DNA of 64,000 nt from Heliocidaris tuberculata. Lineage: Eukaryota > Echinodermata > Echinoidea > Camarodonta > Echinometridae. The notes beneath the pieces were generated by a model that ran no database searches, was not told the DNA's origin, and saw only the letters and a program-made list of their open reading frames with translations. The position numbers were made by a program, and so were the translations under genes. Positions 1 to 11,434 of the stretch are shown piece by piece (position 1 is the first letter of the stretch; every line of letters begins with the position of its first letter). The stretch spans positions 5,748,925-5,812,924 of the forward strand of contig CM046850.1 in NCBI GenBank assembly GCA_025618425.1. The letters run 5' to 3'.

Positions 1-594
1 TCCTTGGACCTAGCTGTAGAGCTGGACCCTGGCCTAGCTGAGGGGCGGGAGGCCGTCGGGAGCGGGTGGGCGGTCGATCGGTTCCTCGATCCAAGTTGCC
101 AAGAGCCTGGCCAGCTAACTAGCTGTCCACTTTTTGGATGGTTCCTGTACGTACTAAAATCGTAATGGAGCGCCATTCACAAAATGCTACTCGCTCTTCT
201 GCAGTTCTGACTTGTATTATCAAGGCTCTCCGGCCCCCGTTCTATTTCTACGGTAATAAAGAGCACGATCATTTAGCACCGAAAAGCCTTGACAAAATGC
301 TGATCTAGGTATCGATCGTAGCACTGCCGGTTAACCATGCCGCTAACGCGGGCTGACTTGCGTACGCATTTCCGCTGGCCAGCTAGGCCGCACTGCTTGC
401 TCCCCTTGTGTTTAAACATGTAATTTTTTTCACAATCATGCGGCTGGTATGGAAGTCTATATAATATGACACCAGGGTAAAACGGGTAACACAGCGTTCA
501 GTGCCCACTGGACTCAAACCTAACACACCTTGGATGTGTTGTAAATTAGTCCCTTGTCCATTGTACCTTTTTTCCAACATATGTCATTGGTCAT
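1..594. other. Unassigned flank
   Basis: GC-rich for the first 120 bases and then ordinary. It shows only short open frames without family resemblance. I see no gene or repeat that I can name. Confidence 0.5.
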
Positions 595-1165
595 TGTGGA
601 TGGATTCTGTATCGGGTGATCAGTTTGCCGATGACACTAGCATATTCTTTTCTTCTAATAATATAAATTCAATACTGTCCTTGTTCTTAATAATGAACTT
701 CGAAATATATCTGACTATAGTTAAAAGCGAAAAAAATAAATAAATATTGATAAAACTAGATGTGTTTATTTTCGGAAAACTAAATCCTCTATACAAATTC
801 AAACAATGTATATAATATCTGTAATATTTATTTTGTTGACAACAATATATATTTCCATTTATATTGATAATAAATGTATTCAAATGTTTAATTCAGTTAA
901 CTTCTTGGGCGTTGCATTAGATAATAATTCAGGATTAAGGATCATATCACCAATGTTTTGCATAAGATCAACAGAAGTACTGGATTAATAAATAAGCTAA
1001 AATACAGTTTGTTGCCCCAAAATTTAATAACTTTATACCATTCCATTATATACCCTTATTTAAAGTAGTGTAATATCGTATGGGCTACCAACGTAACACA
1101 ATCTGAATTAGAATAGCTACTAATTCTAATTACTTAGCACCATCCACCCCCTTATTAAAGAAATT
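595..1165 (+). mobile_element. Non-LTR retrotransposon reverse transcriptase relic
   Basis: Frames on the plus strand show the catalytic-site neighbourhood FADDT (about 625-640), then NFLGVALDNN (about 900-930), then a thumb-like stretch with LPQNL and IIYPYLK followed by NIVWA (about 1010-1090). That order is the usual one in CR1/Jockey-type LINE polymerases. Stops and frame changes separate the pieces, so it is dead. The 5' and 3' ends cannot be set. Confidence 0.75.
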
Positions 1166-1580
1166 ATCATTATTAAATATTATATGACATCAGTAGACAA
1201 GAAATCGCAACATTTATGTATAAATACAAAAACAAATTGTTACCTAACTGACTGTTTATATGAAAAAGTTGATTTTCAAAGATGTTATTTAATAAAACTT
1301 TGAGTTTCAATGAAAAGTTTCAAATTGCACGTCCTGTTTATTAGCGTTAGTTTCTTTTATTTCAAATAAAAGCACAGACTTGAAGTCACTTATTGCATAA
1401 TCCATTGAACATCAAAAAGTTAATGAGCGCATCCAGGAGGGGGGTGACGATCCACCTCCCATTTCTCTCTCTTTTTTTTTTTTTTAAGTTTTGCTGTTAG
1501 TGCTTTCGATTGCAAGAGGTGTATAGTGATTTGAGCGAATGTGCGGAATTACTGGTGACTGGCGTGTACATTGAGACGCC

Positions 1581-1721
1581 GCGGTCTATCGGCCCCGCGG
1601 TCTATCGGACCCGCGGTCTATCGGCCCCGCGGACTATCGGCCCCGCGGACTATCGGCCCCGCGGTCTATCGGCCCCGCGGACTATCGGCCCCGCGGTCTA
1701 TCGGCCCCGCGGACTATCGGG
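1581..1721. repeat. 16-bp minisatellite with CCGCGG core
   Basis: Nine tandem copies of gcggtctatcggcccc, the last partial. Units differ mainly at one t/a position, in the order T T T A A T A T A. Very GC-rich against an AT-rich surround. Open in one frame, but only because the unit lacks stops in that phase. Confidence 0.95.
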
Positions 1722-1730
1722 ATTCCCCCA

Positions 1731-1872
1731 ACTTACCGTTATGGTAACTCTGCTATCAATGGTAACTACCATGGTAACATCACTCAACAGCCAATCAATA
1801 TCAAGGTTTCCATGGGAGTTACCGTTGATGGCAAAGTTACCGTTAATGGTAAGTTTTATGCAACAGGGCCCT
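1731..1872. mobile_element. MITE end with internal inverted repeat
   Basis: The arms cttaccgttatggtaac (1731-1747) and gttaccgttaatggtaag (1837-1854) form an imperfect inverted repeat, followed by ttttatgcaacagggccct. That terminus resembles other GGGCC-ended elements in this window. The left terminus is missing or lost into the minisatellite. Confidence 0.5.
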
Positions 1873-2925
1873 GGAGTGTAAAGGGAATACGTTTTGTGAA
1901 TGACATTTTAGAACTAGACGGATCTTTTCTTTCATATTTTGATTTTCAACGTCACTTTGACATACAAACAAACTTTCTCCAATACTATGGTCTATGTAAT
2001 GCTGTTCGGTCAGGTTTTGAAAAGAGTACCCATGTAATTCCAAAGGCCATAGAACCTATAATTCCTGAAGCTTTGCACCTTATAGTGAAAACAAAATCTG
2101 GTTGTTCCCATATTTATCAGTCTTTTTTAAAATACAAAGTCAAAGAATGTAAAAGTCTTACAAAGTGGAAAAAAATCTTAGATATTCAGGATGAACGATG
2201 GGGGTCATATTGTTTAATTCCTTTTCAGTCAATAGATACCAATATGAGATGGTTCCAAATCAAGATTTTAAACAGAATAATTATTATATAGGAGAGATGC
2301 ATTGTTCAAATTTGGTTTGGTAACTGATAAAAAATGCACCTTTTGTAATAACAGTGAAGAAACTACCATACACATTTTTTGCTATTGTCAGTACTCGAAT
2401 GTAATGTGTTCTAAATTTGAGTACTGGGTACTTCATAATACTGGGGAAAAGGTATATACTTACAAATCAAAATAAGTTGTTTGGATTTTGCGGTATCAAT
2501 AACAGTGCACTAAACTGTATACTGATGGTGGTACGACGAGAAATATTTCATGCCAAATTACAAAATCAGTTACCTTCATTTGAGAAAATTGTATTAGCTG
2601 TAAAATGTTATTACGAAATGGAAAAATACATATTCCAGACCAATCTCAAAGAAAAGAAATTACTGAAGAAATGGTTTCTATTCAGAAAATATTTTGAGAG
2701 TGTTGGCAGCGTGACAACATGAAATGATTAATTTACTATGTATTGTTTTATATCATATGTATTGAAAAAGTCATGTTGTTATTTTTCTCTGCCCTCAAGC
2801 TTGGGCCGTGATGTTCATTGATGTTCATTGTTATGCCATTGTTTACTCATTCTGTTGCAAGATCCTGATTACGAAAATATATGATTATTTGTATTTGTTG
2901 AATTTGTTTTTTGTAAATAAAGAAC
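1873..2925 (+). mobile_element. L1/Tx1-like LINE, ORF2 C-terminal relic and 3' end
   Basis: Encodes IRFVNDILELDGSFLSYFDF and then NFLQYYGLCNAVRSG, the post-polymerase region typical of Tx1/L1 clade LINEs. After a frameshift near 2290 comes a cysteine/histidine motif (CTFCNN, ETTIHIFCYCQ) like the zinc-finger region after such polymerases. Coding similarity ends near 2722. An AATAAA at about 2918 is followed by a G-rich run. The polymerase itself is absent, so this is a 5'-truncated dead copy. Confidence 0.8.
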
Positions 2926-4318
2926 CATGTGGAAGGTGGAAGGGGGGGGGGGGGAAGAAACTATGTCTCCTATCGACCAAAACATGTTTGCTAAAAATTG
3001 AGTTCAGCATAAAACGTGTAGCCACCTAGAAGTACTCTAGCTTCATGTTGAATCAATATGAGACCCAAAGTTTATCATGTTATATTAATGTGAAGTCCAT
3101 GTTACGCTGGTAAAAAAGAAATGTATATAACATGGGCCTCGGAACCGGGGGGTGGGCTGGGAGGGGTGGGGGCTGCAGCCCCACTCCCACTTTTTTGAGT
3201 AGACACGTTTCATATAGCCTCAGAAGAAAGGTTCGAAAATTTTCATGAGTGAAATTAAATCAGCCCCCCCCAAACTTTCAAAAACGCTCCGCAGCCCCTG
3301 TATAAAGCAAAGCTTTGAAAGAGTATCCAACTAAAACAAGAATGATTCTGGCAGGCACTACTATATAAATTCAATGCATAAAGATTCCATCTTCATGTGT
3401 AATAGAAGATCTCATACCAACGTTACATGGACATCGTCATACTTTTTTGCTCCAGCCTAATGGAATGACCCTCCTAGGACAACTACCACCTGGACAAAGA
3501 TTCGTCTGGTGTAATCACACCTTGCATGTACGATCCTATAGGACAACTATCCCTTGGACTATGTACTTTTTCCGTGAAGTAATAACGTCCTAAAAGTAAT
3601 TTTCGGCGGCAGAAGCCCGGCAGAGGTTGGCCTAAGGTTGATTATCTGGAGGTGGGTGTCCGGGGTACATGTCAGGGATATTTGTCCAGGGAGTTGTCTG
3701 GATACGATCAAAAAGAACGTTCTCTTGAAATCGGTGGAGGGAATGCATGAAATGACTCTTCAAATGAAATCGTCATCTTCTAATAACTGAGATAAGACAA
3801 AAGAGATTGAAATTTAAACCTCGACGTTATCAAATGAGCCGTAGCAAAAGTGACTTGAAAGCATCTTTAATAGGTTAGAGTATATTGCCCCTTTAATCTC
3901 TTTCTGGTCCCTCAAACAGGAGGGGTTGTATGTAATCTCCACTATAATAATACTGGATATGCCAATAGTCATTATCATGGAAATTCGTAACTGCGATCAA
4001 AGTTCGTGCTGACATATTCTGGCAAAAGAAGTGTAAGCTATTACATCACATTCTCGTTATTTCAGATTTTGATTCTGTAAAGCTACTTTGTCTGATAATT
4101 TGTTTTCATTTTGTTCTGATTTTACATGATTCCTCTAAGAAATAATTACTAAAAGGTGAAGGGAAATTTCTGTGCAGACTGTGTGTGTTTTCCTTAAAAC
4201 TGCATTTACAGTAATTTCTTAAAACTGTTTTGATAAAAGTACATTCCTTAGGAAAAAAAAAAGAGAGAAAATATATTCGAAGTGCAGCGTGATGGGCGAG
4301 AACTGCGTTTCTACAAAT
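2926..4318. other. Unassigned stretch with a G/C-rich dispersed-repeat patch
   Basis: A poly-G run sits at about 2941-2954. At 3125-3310 a G-rich then C-rich segment (ggaaccgggg, cagcccc) looks like a dispersed repeat, but it has no second copy here. The rest shows nothing I recognise. Confidence 0.4.
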
Positions 4319-4575
4319 CGGTTACATGTCGTTTTAAGGTTCGTTTTTCCGAAGCTTCATAATTCCGAAAGATTCGATGTTCCGAAGATTCATAATTCGG
4401 AAGGTTCGTAATTCCCAAAGTGAAAAGAGGTTTGTAATTCCAAATATGCAAATAGAACCATATACCATTTCTTGGAATTACGAATCTTCGGAATTACGAA
4501 TCCTGGGAATTATGAGCCCTGTTTCATTTTCGGAATTACATGTACCAACCTTTGGATAAACGAGTGCCCCCTGAA
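4319..4575. repeat. Foldback repeat built on TTCGGAATTACGAA
   Basis: Begins ggttacatgtcgtttt and ends near gataaacgagtgccccc, with many direct and inverted iterations of ttccgaa/ttcggaattacgaa. A second copy with the same start and similar end lies at 54750-55100, which defines a dispersed family. Confidence 0.8.
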
Positions 4576-4767
4576 AAGCATGGTGCAAGAACAGAGCTCA
4601 AGTGCAGTGTAAAAATGGACATATACAGCGTTCGAGAATTTTAAAGGATTTCTTAATCCGTGTATAGTATATTGAGATGAATAAGAATAGGCCTTCGGCT
4701 GACGCCTCTTGCCTGGATATCAATTTATTATCCGGTTTCTAAATTTGGTGAGCGAGCTAAGCTGGAG

Positions 4768-5032
4768 GGGGGGGGGGGGGGGGGGGAAATAAAAAATTAT
4801 AATACATGTAAATGATGATAAAAAACAGGCAGCTCGCAAAGAGATGGGAGGGGGGGGGGGCTGCATCCCCTGTGTTCCTATATGCATGTGTCTATAATAA
4901 GGTCTAAAAGGCAATAGGCCTATTGCTCTTTCCAGAGAGACAGACAGAGAAAGGGAGGGGGGAGAGAGAGAGAGAGAGGGGGGGGGGGGGAAATGGAGGG
5001 GGGGAAAGTGTGTGTGTGTATGTGTGCGCGTA

Positions 5033-5083
<51 letters not shown>

Positions 5084-5125
5084 AAGGAACAGAGGGAGAG
5101 ACCGGAGATATATATTTTTTTTTTG
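4768..5125. repeat. Poly-G, (GA)n and (GT)n low-complexity tract
   Basis: Long G runs at 4768-4787 and 4849-4860, purine-rich GA repeats at 4934-4976 and 5048-5080, and a GT run at 5010-5047. Open frames here in both directions are composition artefacts. Confidence 0.95.
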
Positions 5126-5126
5126 A

Positions 5127-5885
5127 TAGGCAGTATGGTTTTAGACAAGGGTACTCTTCGTATAATTATGGCATTACTCGAGTTTACAAATACGATTTCA
5201 GAAGCCTTTGAAAGCAAAATCTTTCTAAAGCTTTTGACTGTATGCATTATAATATTTTGGAACAAAAATGAATTTTTATGGAATAAGAGATTCTTACTTA
5301 AATTGGTCTATAAGCTGTTTAAGTGACAAAGTTCAATGTGATTTAATTGATAATGTATCATCTGAAATTAGAACTATTTCTTTAGGCGGGCCCGTTGCCT
5401 TTTCTTTTATATTTATATGATATTCAATATGTAAGTGATGTGCTATAATCTATTGTTTTTTGCAGATGATACAAATTTGTTTTTAATGTGGGACACTGTG
5501 CAAGTTATGTGTCATATTCATAGACTAAAAAAAGAAAAAAAAAAGAATATAAATCCCAATGAAATAGACGTAATTATGATAATTATGAATGGTTATCCGA
5601 TTCCTTATTTACACTCTACTAACTTTCTAGGTGTTAAAATAGATCATAGATTAACATGGAAAGATCATATTAATGATGTGTCATGTAAAATATCTAAAAT
5701 ATCACTGGTGTAATGAATACACTGAAACATATTGCACCATTGAATGTCCTTGGTAGTATAGCATGATAATGCCTCATCTTAACTATTATAATATTGAATG
5801 GGGAAATTGTGCCGATTGTCATATGAATAGATTAAAATTACTCCAAAAACGTGCAATAAGAATATTATCAAATAGACCGCTTCGG
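5127..5885 (+). mobile_element. Non-LTR retrotransposon polymerase relic (second LINE)
   Basis: In shifting frames: QYGFRQ, IMALLEFTNTISEAFE, LFFADDTNLFL (active-site motif), NFLGVKIDHRLTWKDHI, NYYNIEWG and LLQKRAIRIL. The order matches Jockey/CR1-like reverse transcriptases from fingers to thumb. Several frameshifts and stops make it non-functional. It starts abruptly after the microsatellite tract. Confidence 0.85.
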
Positions 5886-5972
5886 TAATGTATGCAAATT
5901 TTATACATACCTTTCAAACAAAGGTTGTTCTTGACAACCTGAAAGCTTGCCGGACATAGCAACAAGTACAGG

Positions 5973-6100
5973 GTGTTCAGACACAAAAAAATTATACCAA
6001 AACGGTATACGGTATAGCTATACGATGATTTTTTGTGGATTTATGTGTCTGAACGCTGACTAACGAAACGTCGTATAACGAAACGTCCTATAACGAAACT
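5973..6100. repeat. Short foldback and 15-bp tandem repeat
   Basis: TGTTCAGACACA near 5974 pairs with TGTGTCTGAACG near 6044 around an AT-rich loop. Directly after come three copies of a 15-bp unit starting taacgaaacgtc (about 6060-6100). Origin unknown. Confidence 0.6.
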
Positions 6101-9100
6101 GGGGTCAGAGCATCGTTTCGAACTAGAACTCGATAACGAATCACCTTTCCGTGTGTGCCTGAACGTATGGCGACCATAGAACGGTATAACTGGGCGGGGC
6201 TTAACGTGAGCGCGCGCGAAAGGTGTCCTTACTATACCAGGGGCGGGGACTGGCGGCGACCAGACGTTACACAATCTACTTTACAATAACGCTCTTCTAT
6301 GCAATATCTCTCTCTCTTCCTCTCCCTTCCCCACCTTGCTGCACAAAAAAATGTAATGATATAATCTAAAAACTAATACTAATTTCCAAATATAGTAAAA
6401 GAGGGAACTAAAAAAATTCCTATTTCTTCATAATTGTTATTTTATGACATATAACTACATGTATCTACATGAGACTGCAAGTCAAGCCAAAGAACATATT
6501 ATTCTAAATAATATACATTTATATTATAAGTGTTTTATTAATAGGAAGGTGATGTGACATTCTTTACATACGATAAAGTACATTTACATGTTCATTTACC
6601 TTACATACCACAAGCTTGCAATTAAAATGGTTTAAAATACCATTTCTGCAACACAACTTTCCAAAAAGTAAGAGCACAGAATTCTTGATATTTGTCCATA
6701 CATTTTTTGCTTTCAAAGATGAGATTTCATTTGAAACGTGGGATACTGGCCTTTATGAAACAAAAATACTTTTTAAATACTAGTCACAAGAAATGAGGTG
6801 TGCCCCAATAAATGTCTACTATATCCAGTGGAAGATGACTTCTTTCTTATTATGCTTTTTCATGGGTTAAATCACGATTTGGTCTTCAATAAGTTAAAAT
6901 CTAATAATGATTTGAAAATATTAATGTGTGAAATTGCTCCACAATGACAGTCATATCACTGCATTTTCGGGTTTTTTTTTTAATGTGATGGGCATCTACC
7001 GTACATATACAGCGGTTTGTTTGTCATTTACGTTAGACAATGAAATCAATGAGGGGCTGGCAGAAGGGGCATAAATGCAGACACGCACTTTTGTGTTAAG
7101 CAGAAGGTCATAAGCGTTAAAACTGAAATTAGGTAGTTACCATCCATTTTCACTTTTTGTTAGTTGATACAGATATAAATCCCTGTCATGTTAAAAAAAA
7201 AAGTATAACAAGTATAGATCTAGAGCAATCAAAATCTTAGAAGCGCTTTACCACAATTTGCGTTACGGCATAAGCGCATGCTACATGTAAGTCCCTTCTG
7301 CTATCCACATTTCGAAATAGGGTAGTCACTTTGAATATCCATCTTAAAAATACACTGTAACTATCACAAAGGCTAAGATATTCTAAAGTCTGTACCGATC
7401 ACATTACTCCTGTTTGCTTTGTTTTGATCAAATAATGAATAAAGTGTCATGGGAAAAAGGGATTTTATCAATAGTAATTGATGAAAGGAAAGCTGTGGAT
7501 GTACAATTCTTGTGCGATTTCAGTTGATACCACCTGTGCATTTACAATTACTGCATACATACATGTATGACATACGAGTTGCAAATTCAAAGAGTCCACA
7601 GCAAATCCTTTGAGAAAACTATAATTACGCAATATTTCAATTTTTGAAAATAACATTCTTGGTTCAATAAAATATGGGTGGATAGATTGAGGTACGTGTA
7701 CATTTTGTACATGTAAATGTATACCACCATTCTACATGTACATGTGGAGATATCATACATGTACAAGAAAATTAAACTAACATTCCACAGACTGTTTCAG
7801 CAGAAACTGGCCAATATCCTTCCAGTCCTTTTTCATCCCATCCAGCCATGAGCACATGTTCATTTTATGAAAATCATGACTATATAATCAAATCCAGCCA
7901 TGAGTACATGTTCATTTTATGAAAATCATGACTATATGATCAAATCATTTATTTTCACTTTAGAAACACTTCCAACATTAAAAAAAAAATCATTCATACA
8001 TATTCATGAACAACTAAGCTACAATTCATCTCCTGTAGCAGAAAACACTAGTTATTACAATCAAATACCCCTACAACCCATTCCGAAAGAATGGTAAAAA
8101 CTCTGACGAGTGTACCAATCACCGGAAAAAATAATTTGTGTACAGCTAGAACGTATAAAGTTAACTTTAAAAAAACTTTACCTGACCTTCTATGGGGTAA
8201 CGGTTAAGGAGTATGAAGAAAATAAATGAAAACATAAAACACCCTCTGGCTTATTTTGTACGAGCGTGTACTCGTCCAACCATAAGTCTACTGGCAACTC
8301 ACTGTAATATTTATTTAGGGAGTAACTTGCAATATTTCTTCATAGAGTTAATATTTAAAGCTCATACTTTGAATATCGTATGGCGACATGGAACCCCTAA
8401 CATACTGTACAGAACAAAATATTTGTTGGTGATTGGTACACTTTAAACTTGAAAAGCTATTTCAACATACATTTACTCAATTGCATGAAATAGGAAGTTA
8501 TTTAAGAACAATACCAAACTCTTTACCCCTAAAAATAAATGGAAAAGAGTTAAGGTAGAAAGGATGGGGCTTAACGTAGTCCAGTAGACAATTTAGATCA
8601 CATATCTTAAGACAACTCTCTGTTTTACACATTTAGTATCGATACTTTCAACTTCAAACAGACAAACATACATTCATACAGAAGACACAATGAAAAGTTC
8701 AGCTTGTCCATTGAGAGCCAGAAGGGAGTTAACTCCGTGTGAAGTAAATGAGTTAATGCCCTTATGGCCCTCAGCACACGAGCTAATCTTTCTTAGAAGA
8801 CCAGCTCCCGGAATTCCCTTCTTCAATAATCTCATCGTTCTCTGACAGTAAATATTACATAGATACACACAAGTCTATATACATCAATAAAGGCTGTTAT
8901 CAATGGTATTCTGAAGTTCAGGAAATGATGAAAATATGCTTACACCATCCAACAACTATTACACAAGAAGGTAGAGCTACAAATGTATCATCTGCTGAAA
9001 ACCAGAAGGACGTTAACTCTATGTAAAATGCTATGACCTAATGCCCTACTGGCTCTGAGCAGACAATATTGTGTATATTAAATGTCAAACAAATACATGT

Positions 9101-9264
9101 ATGATAAATTTGTAAAATAGCTTAGTAATAAATAAAAAAAGAAGAGGGTTGCAGGGCTGTCAGTGCCACAATAAGAGGCCCGGTCCCATTCCTACATATT
9201 TGTGTTGGGGTAATTTTGTTTATAATTATTTTGCTAATTCAAATAACATAAAATGTGAGGATTC
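6101..9264. other. AT-rich intergenic DNA without recognised genes
   Basis: Short open frames only. I found the 52-bp tandem duplication at 7841-7944 and the related phrases gttaactc...taatgccct at about 8725-8765 and 9012-9045, which look like fragments of a dispersed repeat. Nothing else is recognisable. Confidence 0.5.
7841..7944. repeat. 52-bp tandem duplication
   Basis: Two head-to-tail copies starting tccagccatgag (7841 and 7893), differing at only a few positions. A recent local duplication. Confidence 0.9.
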
Positions 9265-9683
9265 TTAACCCTTTCGAGACAGTTGACCACATTTTGTGGT
9301 TTGGATCAATAACTTTTGGTTCAGAGCTCTAAAAATATACCAGATGCATGAGTAGAAAGAGCAAAAATTTCTGCACAAACTATGTCCATTTTTGTTTCAT
9401 GACCATATTGCGTTTGATGCCAGGAATTTTAAAAACGAGAATGAGCTTTAAAATCCTTAAATTGGCAATACATTGAGAGGTTCAAAATCATTGTTTTTTT
9501 AAACAAAATTGGCAATTTTGTCAATTTTTTCGACATATTTCTAACCATGTATATTGTCTTCAAAGACATTACACCTTATTAGAACCATGTAGCACTGAAA
9601 GAAAAAAATATTAATGTTGCCAATTTGAAGAACAAAATGTGATCAATTTAGCCCTTAAATAATTCCTGTCCTGAAAGGGTTAA
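9265..9683. mobile_element. 420-bp TIR element, copy 1 (TTAACCCTTTC)
   Basis: Starts TTAACCCTTTCGAGACAGTT and ends CCTGAAAGGGTTAA, giving short imperfect inverted termini. A very similar copy of the same length is at 62737-63156. No coding capacity, so a non-autonomous element or an unclassified interspersed repeat. Confidence 0.8.
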
Positions 9684-10734
9684 TAATTACCGGTACATGA
9701 TCAAAAAGTACAGGGGGCCGTAACACAAGCTTAGCAAGTGATCGTAAGATCATTTGATTAATCGCACAGCCCATCATCATAAGGTATAGTTATGATCCTG
9801 TTTTAATTGGAATCAAATTTGAAAATCATATCAATTTTAAGAGATAATGACCATCTGTGAAGTTTGGTCATGTGCGGAATATGGACACACTGCTGTATAT
9901 GAAATCAATCAAGAATCGGATCAAATTTACAACCAAGAAGGCAAAAAATCTATGTGCACTCCCTCCCCAAATTACAAAAGGAACTCTTTCAAACCCTACA
10001 GAACTATACTTCAAATGCTATTTGTGATGACCTTACAGAAAAAATGTCCCATAAACATGGTCAAAGTCTAGATCAAAGCAATACTGTTTCATTTCAAAAG
10101 TCAAAATGCAAAAAAGGTAGTCAATACAAGGTACAGTAAAGTAAACTTTTTACTGTTATCAATTTAAATATCGTTTTCACGTACCACACCCCCACACGAA
10201 TATAGACACATCAGTACACACATTGCACAATGATATCAACAAGATTAGTGTTAGTCAAGATTTCTGTGCAATATTTTCATACTTTTGAAATAGAATTCTA
10301 CACATCACTCAACTGTTCATATTTTGCTACATTCTACCAATATAATCAATATACATCTACATCCATTCTGTTAAATATATCCTCTCTCTTTTTCGACAGT
10401 ATACATCTTTAATACCTTCGGTTTGTAATTTGGCATGCAAGGATTAATACATAGTTGAATAGGGTATAACTTGTGTTTTATAAATTTCATTATATGTCCA
10501 TATAGCTATGTTTGAGCACCTATTTAATATATTTGTTTGTAATATCCCTCTAAATTAGACAAGGTTTTGAACATGTATATTTTTGGCATCTAATCATTTT
10601 TGTTACATAATTTGAAAATATAACATAGTAAATCTCTGTGAATACATAAGTACATGTACATGAACATTTAACATGGTATGCGAAAAAAAGGGTGATAAAG
10701 TAATTTTGAGCTCTTTTACTAAAGAGCTTGTATT
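9684..10734. other. Intergenic DNA downstream of unc80
   Basis: A GGGGGCCGTAACACAAGC terminus at 9713 resembles the end of a MITE, but no partner end is visible. Overlapping short frames at 9847-10139 have no recognisable product. Otherwise AT-rich and featureless. Confidence 0.45.
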
Positions 10735-11171
10735 GACAGTGCAAATTTGTGTTTATTTACATTTGCTTTTAAAGTGTTTTTCTTACTCTTTGTAACGTAC
10801 ACTTATCATACAATTTTGTGCAACGTTCTCATCTTTAAAAAAAAAAAAAAGAAGTTCATTTCTTTTTACATACTGGTAAACGCCAAGCATTTGAACATAA
10901 GACTTTGTAATCACACAGCTTGTGTCTTGCTGATTTTATACTCTGTTCTTCCCCAAAGTCAAATTTGTGTTGGGATCGCATACATGTAAGTCAAATCCCC
11001 AAGTAGGCCTACGCATAAAAGAATTTGAGAGATCTTTCCATCTAACATGATTATACAGTACAGTCCCAGTCCTGGAAAAATTGTGTTAGCTTACCCTTAA
11101 TCATTTAGATGTTAAGTATCTGTATATTGTAGTCCCACGGCTACAAACATGTGTGTGGTCCACTCATAGTC
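10735..11171 (-). other. unc80: Probable unc80 3' UTR
   Basis: AT-rich, non-coding sequence immediately after the stop codon on the minus strand. I see no repeat family in it. The first AATAAA in transcript sense is 415 nt after the stop, so cleavage near 10725-10740 is expected (inference). Confidence 0.4.
10752..10757 (-). terminator. Candidate polyadenylation signal AATAAA
   Basis: TTTATT on the plus strand reads AATAAA in unc80 transcript sense. It is the first such hexamer downstream of the stop codon. Common by chance in AT-rich DNA, so only a candidate. Confidence 0.35.
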
Positions 11172-11434
11172 CTACACATGAGTGTCTTCGGTTGTGGATG
11201 TGCCTCTCCTGTCCTTGATGATTGGGTTACGCTCCTTGGCGAGATCAAGGAGCCTCATTGTTTCCTGGACGTTACCTACGTCCTCTTCTTCCGTGTCAGT
11301 CTGTGGTCCCATAGCTACAAACTTGTGCTGGGTTGCCTTAAGGGTGGGCGGCGAGGACGAGTCTTGGAGCAGACGACTCTCCTCATTCGTCTCCTCCTCT
11401 TCATGGTCAAACTTCTCTATCATGGCATCTCCAA
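11172..11434 (-). CDS. unc80: unc80 terminal coding exon w34
   Basis: Local residues 1437-1523 and TAG; enters in phase 1; 263 nt coding. Acceptor ccctgtag. MIEKFDHEEEETNEESRLLQ lines up with human ENGMENPLLSSQ, and the chain ends STTEDTHV. T-H-V fits the class I PDZ ligand pattern (S/T-x-hydrophobic at the C-terminus), as does the DESHV I recall for human UNC80. Confidence 0.93.

Noticed and set aside
1581..1739. CRISPR-like regular repeats
   Set aside because: Units are contiguous with no spacers, and the DNA is eukaryotic. It is a minisatellite.
4720..5265. 181-residue open frame rich in Ser/Leu and Thr/His
   Set aside because: It translates (GA)n, (GT)n and poly-G tracts. Opposite-strand frames over the same tract are open too, so it is composition, not a gene.
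9847..10139. Two overlapping short frames as a possible small gene
   Set aside because: No motif, no neighbour exon and no coding bias. Different frames are equally open.
11132..11153. 22-nt near-copy in the 3' UTR of a coding segment at 11305-11326
   Set aside because: 19 of 22 positions match, but one short match is not enough to claim a duplication or regulatory pairing.
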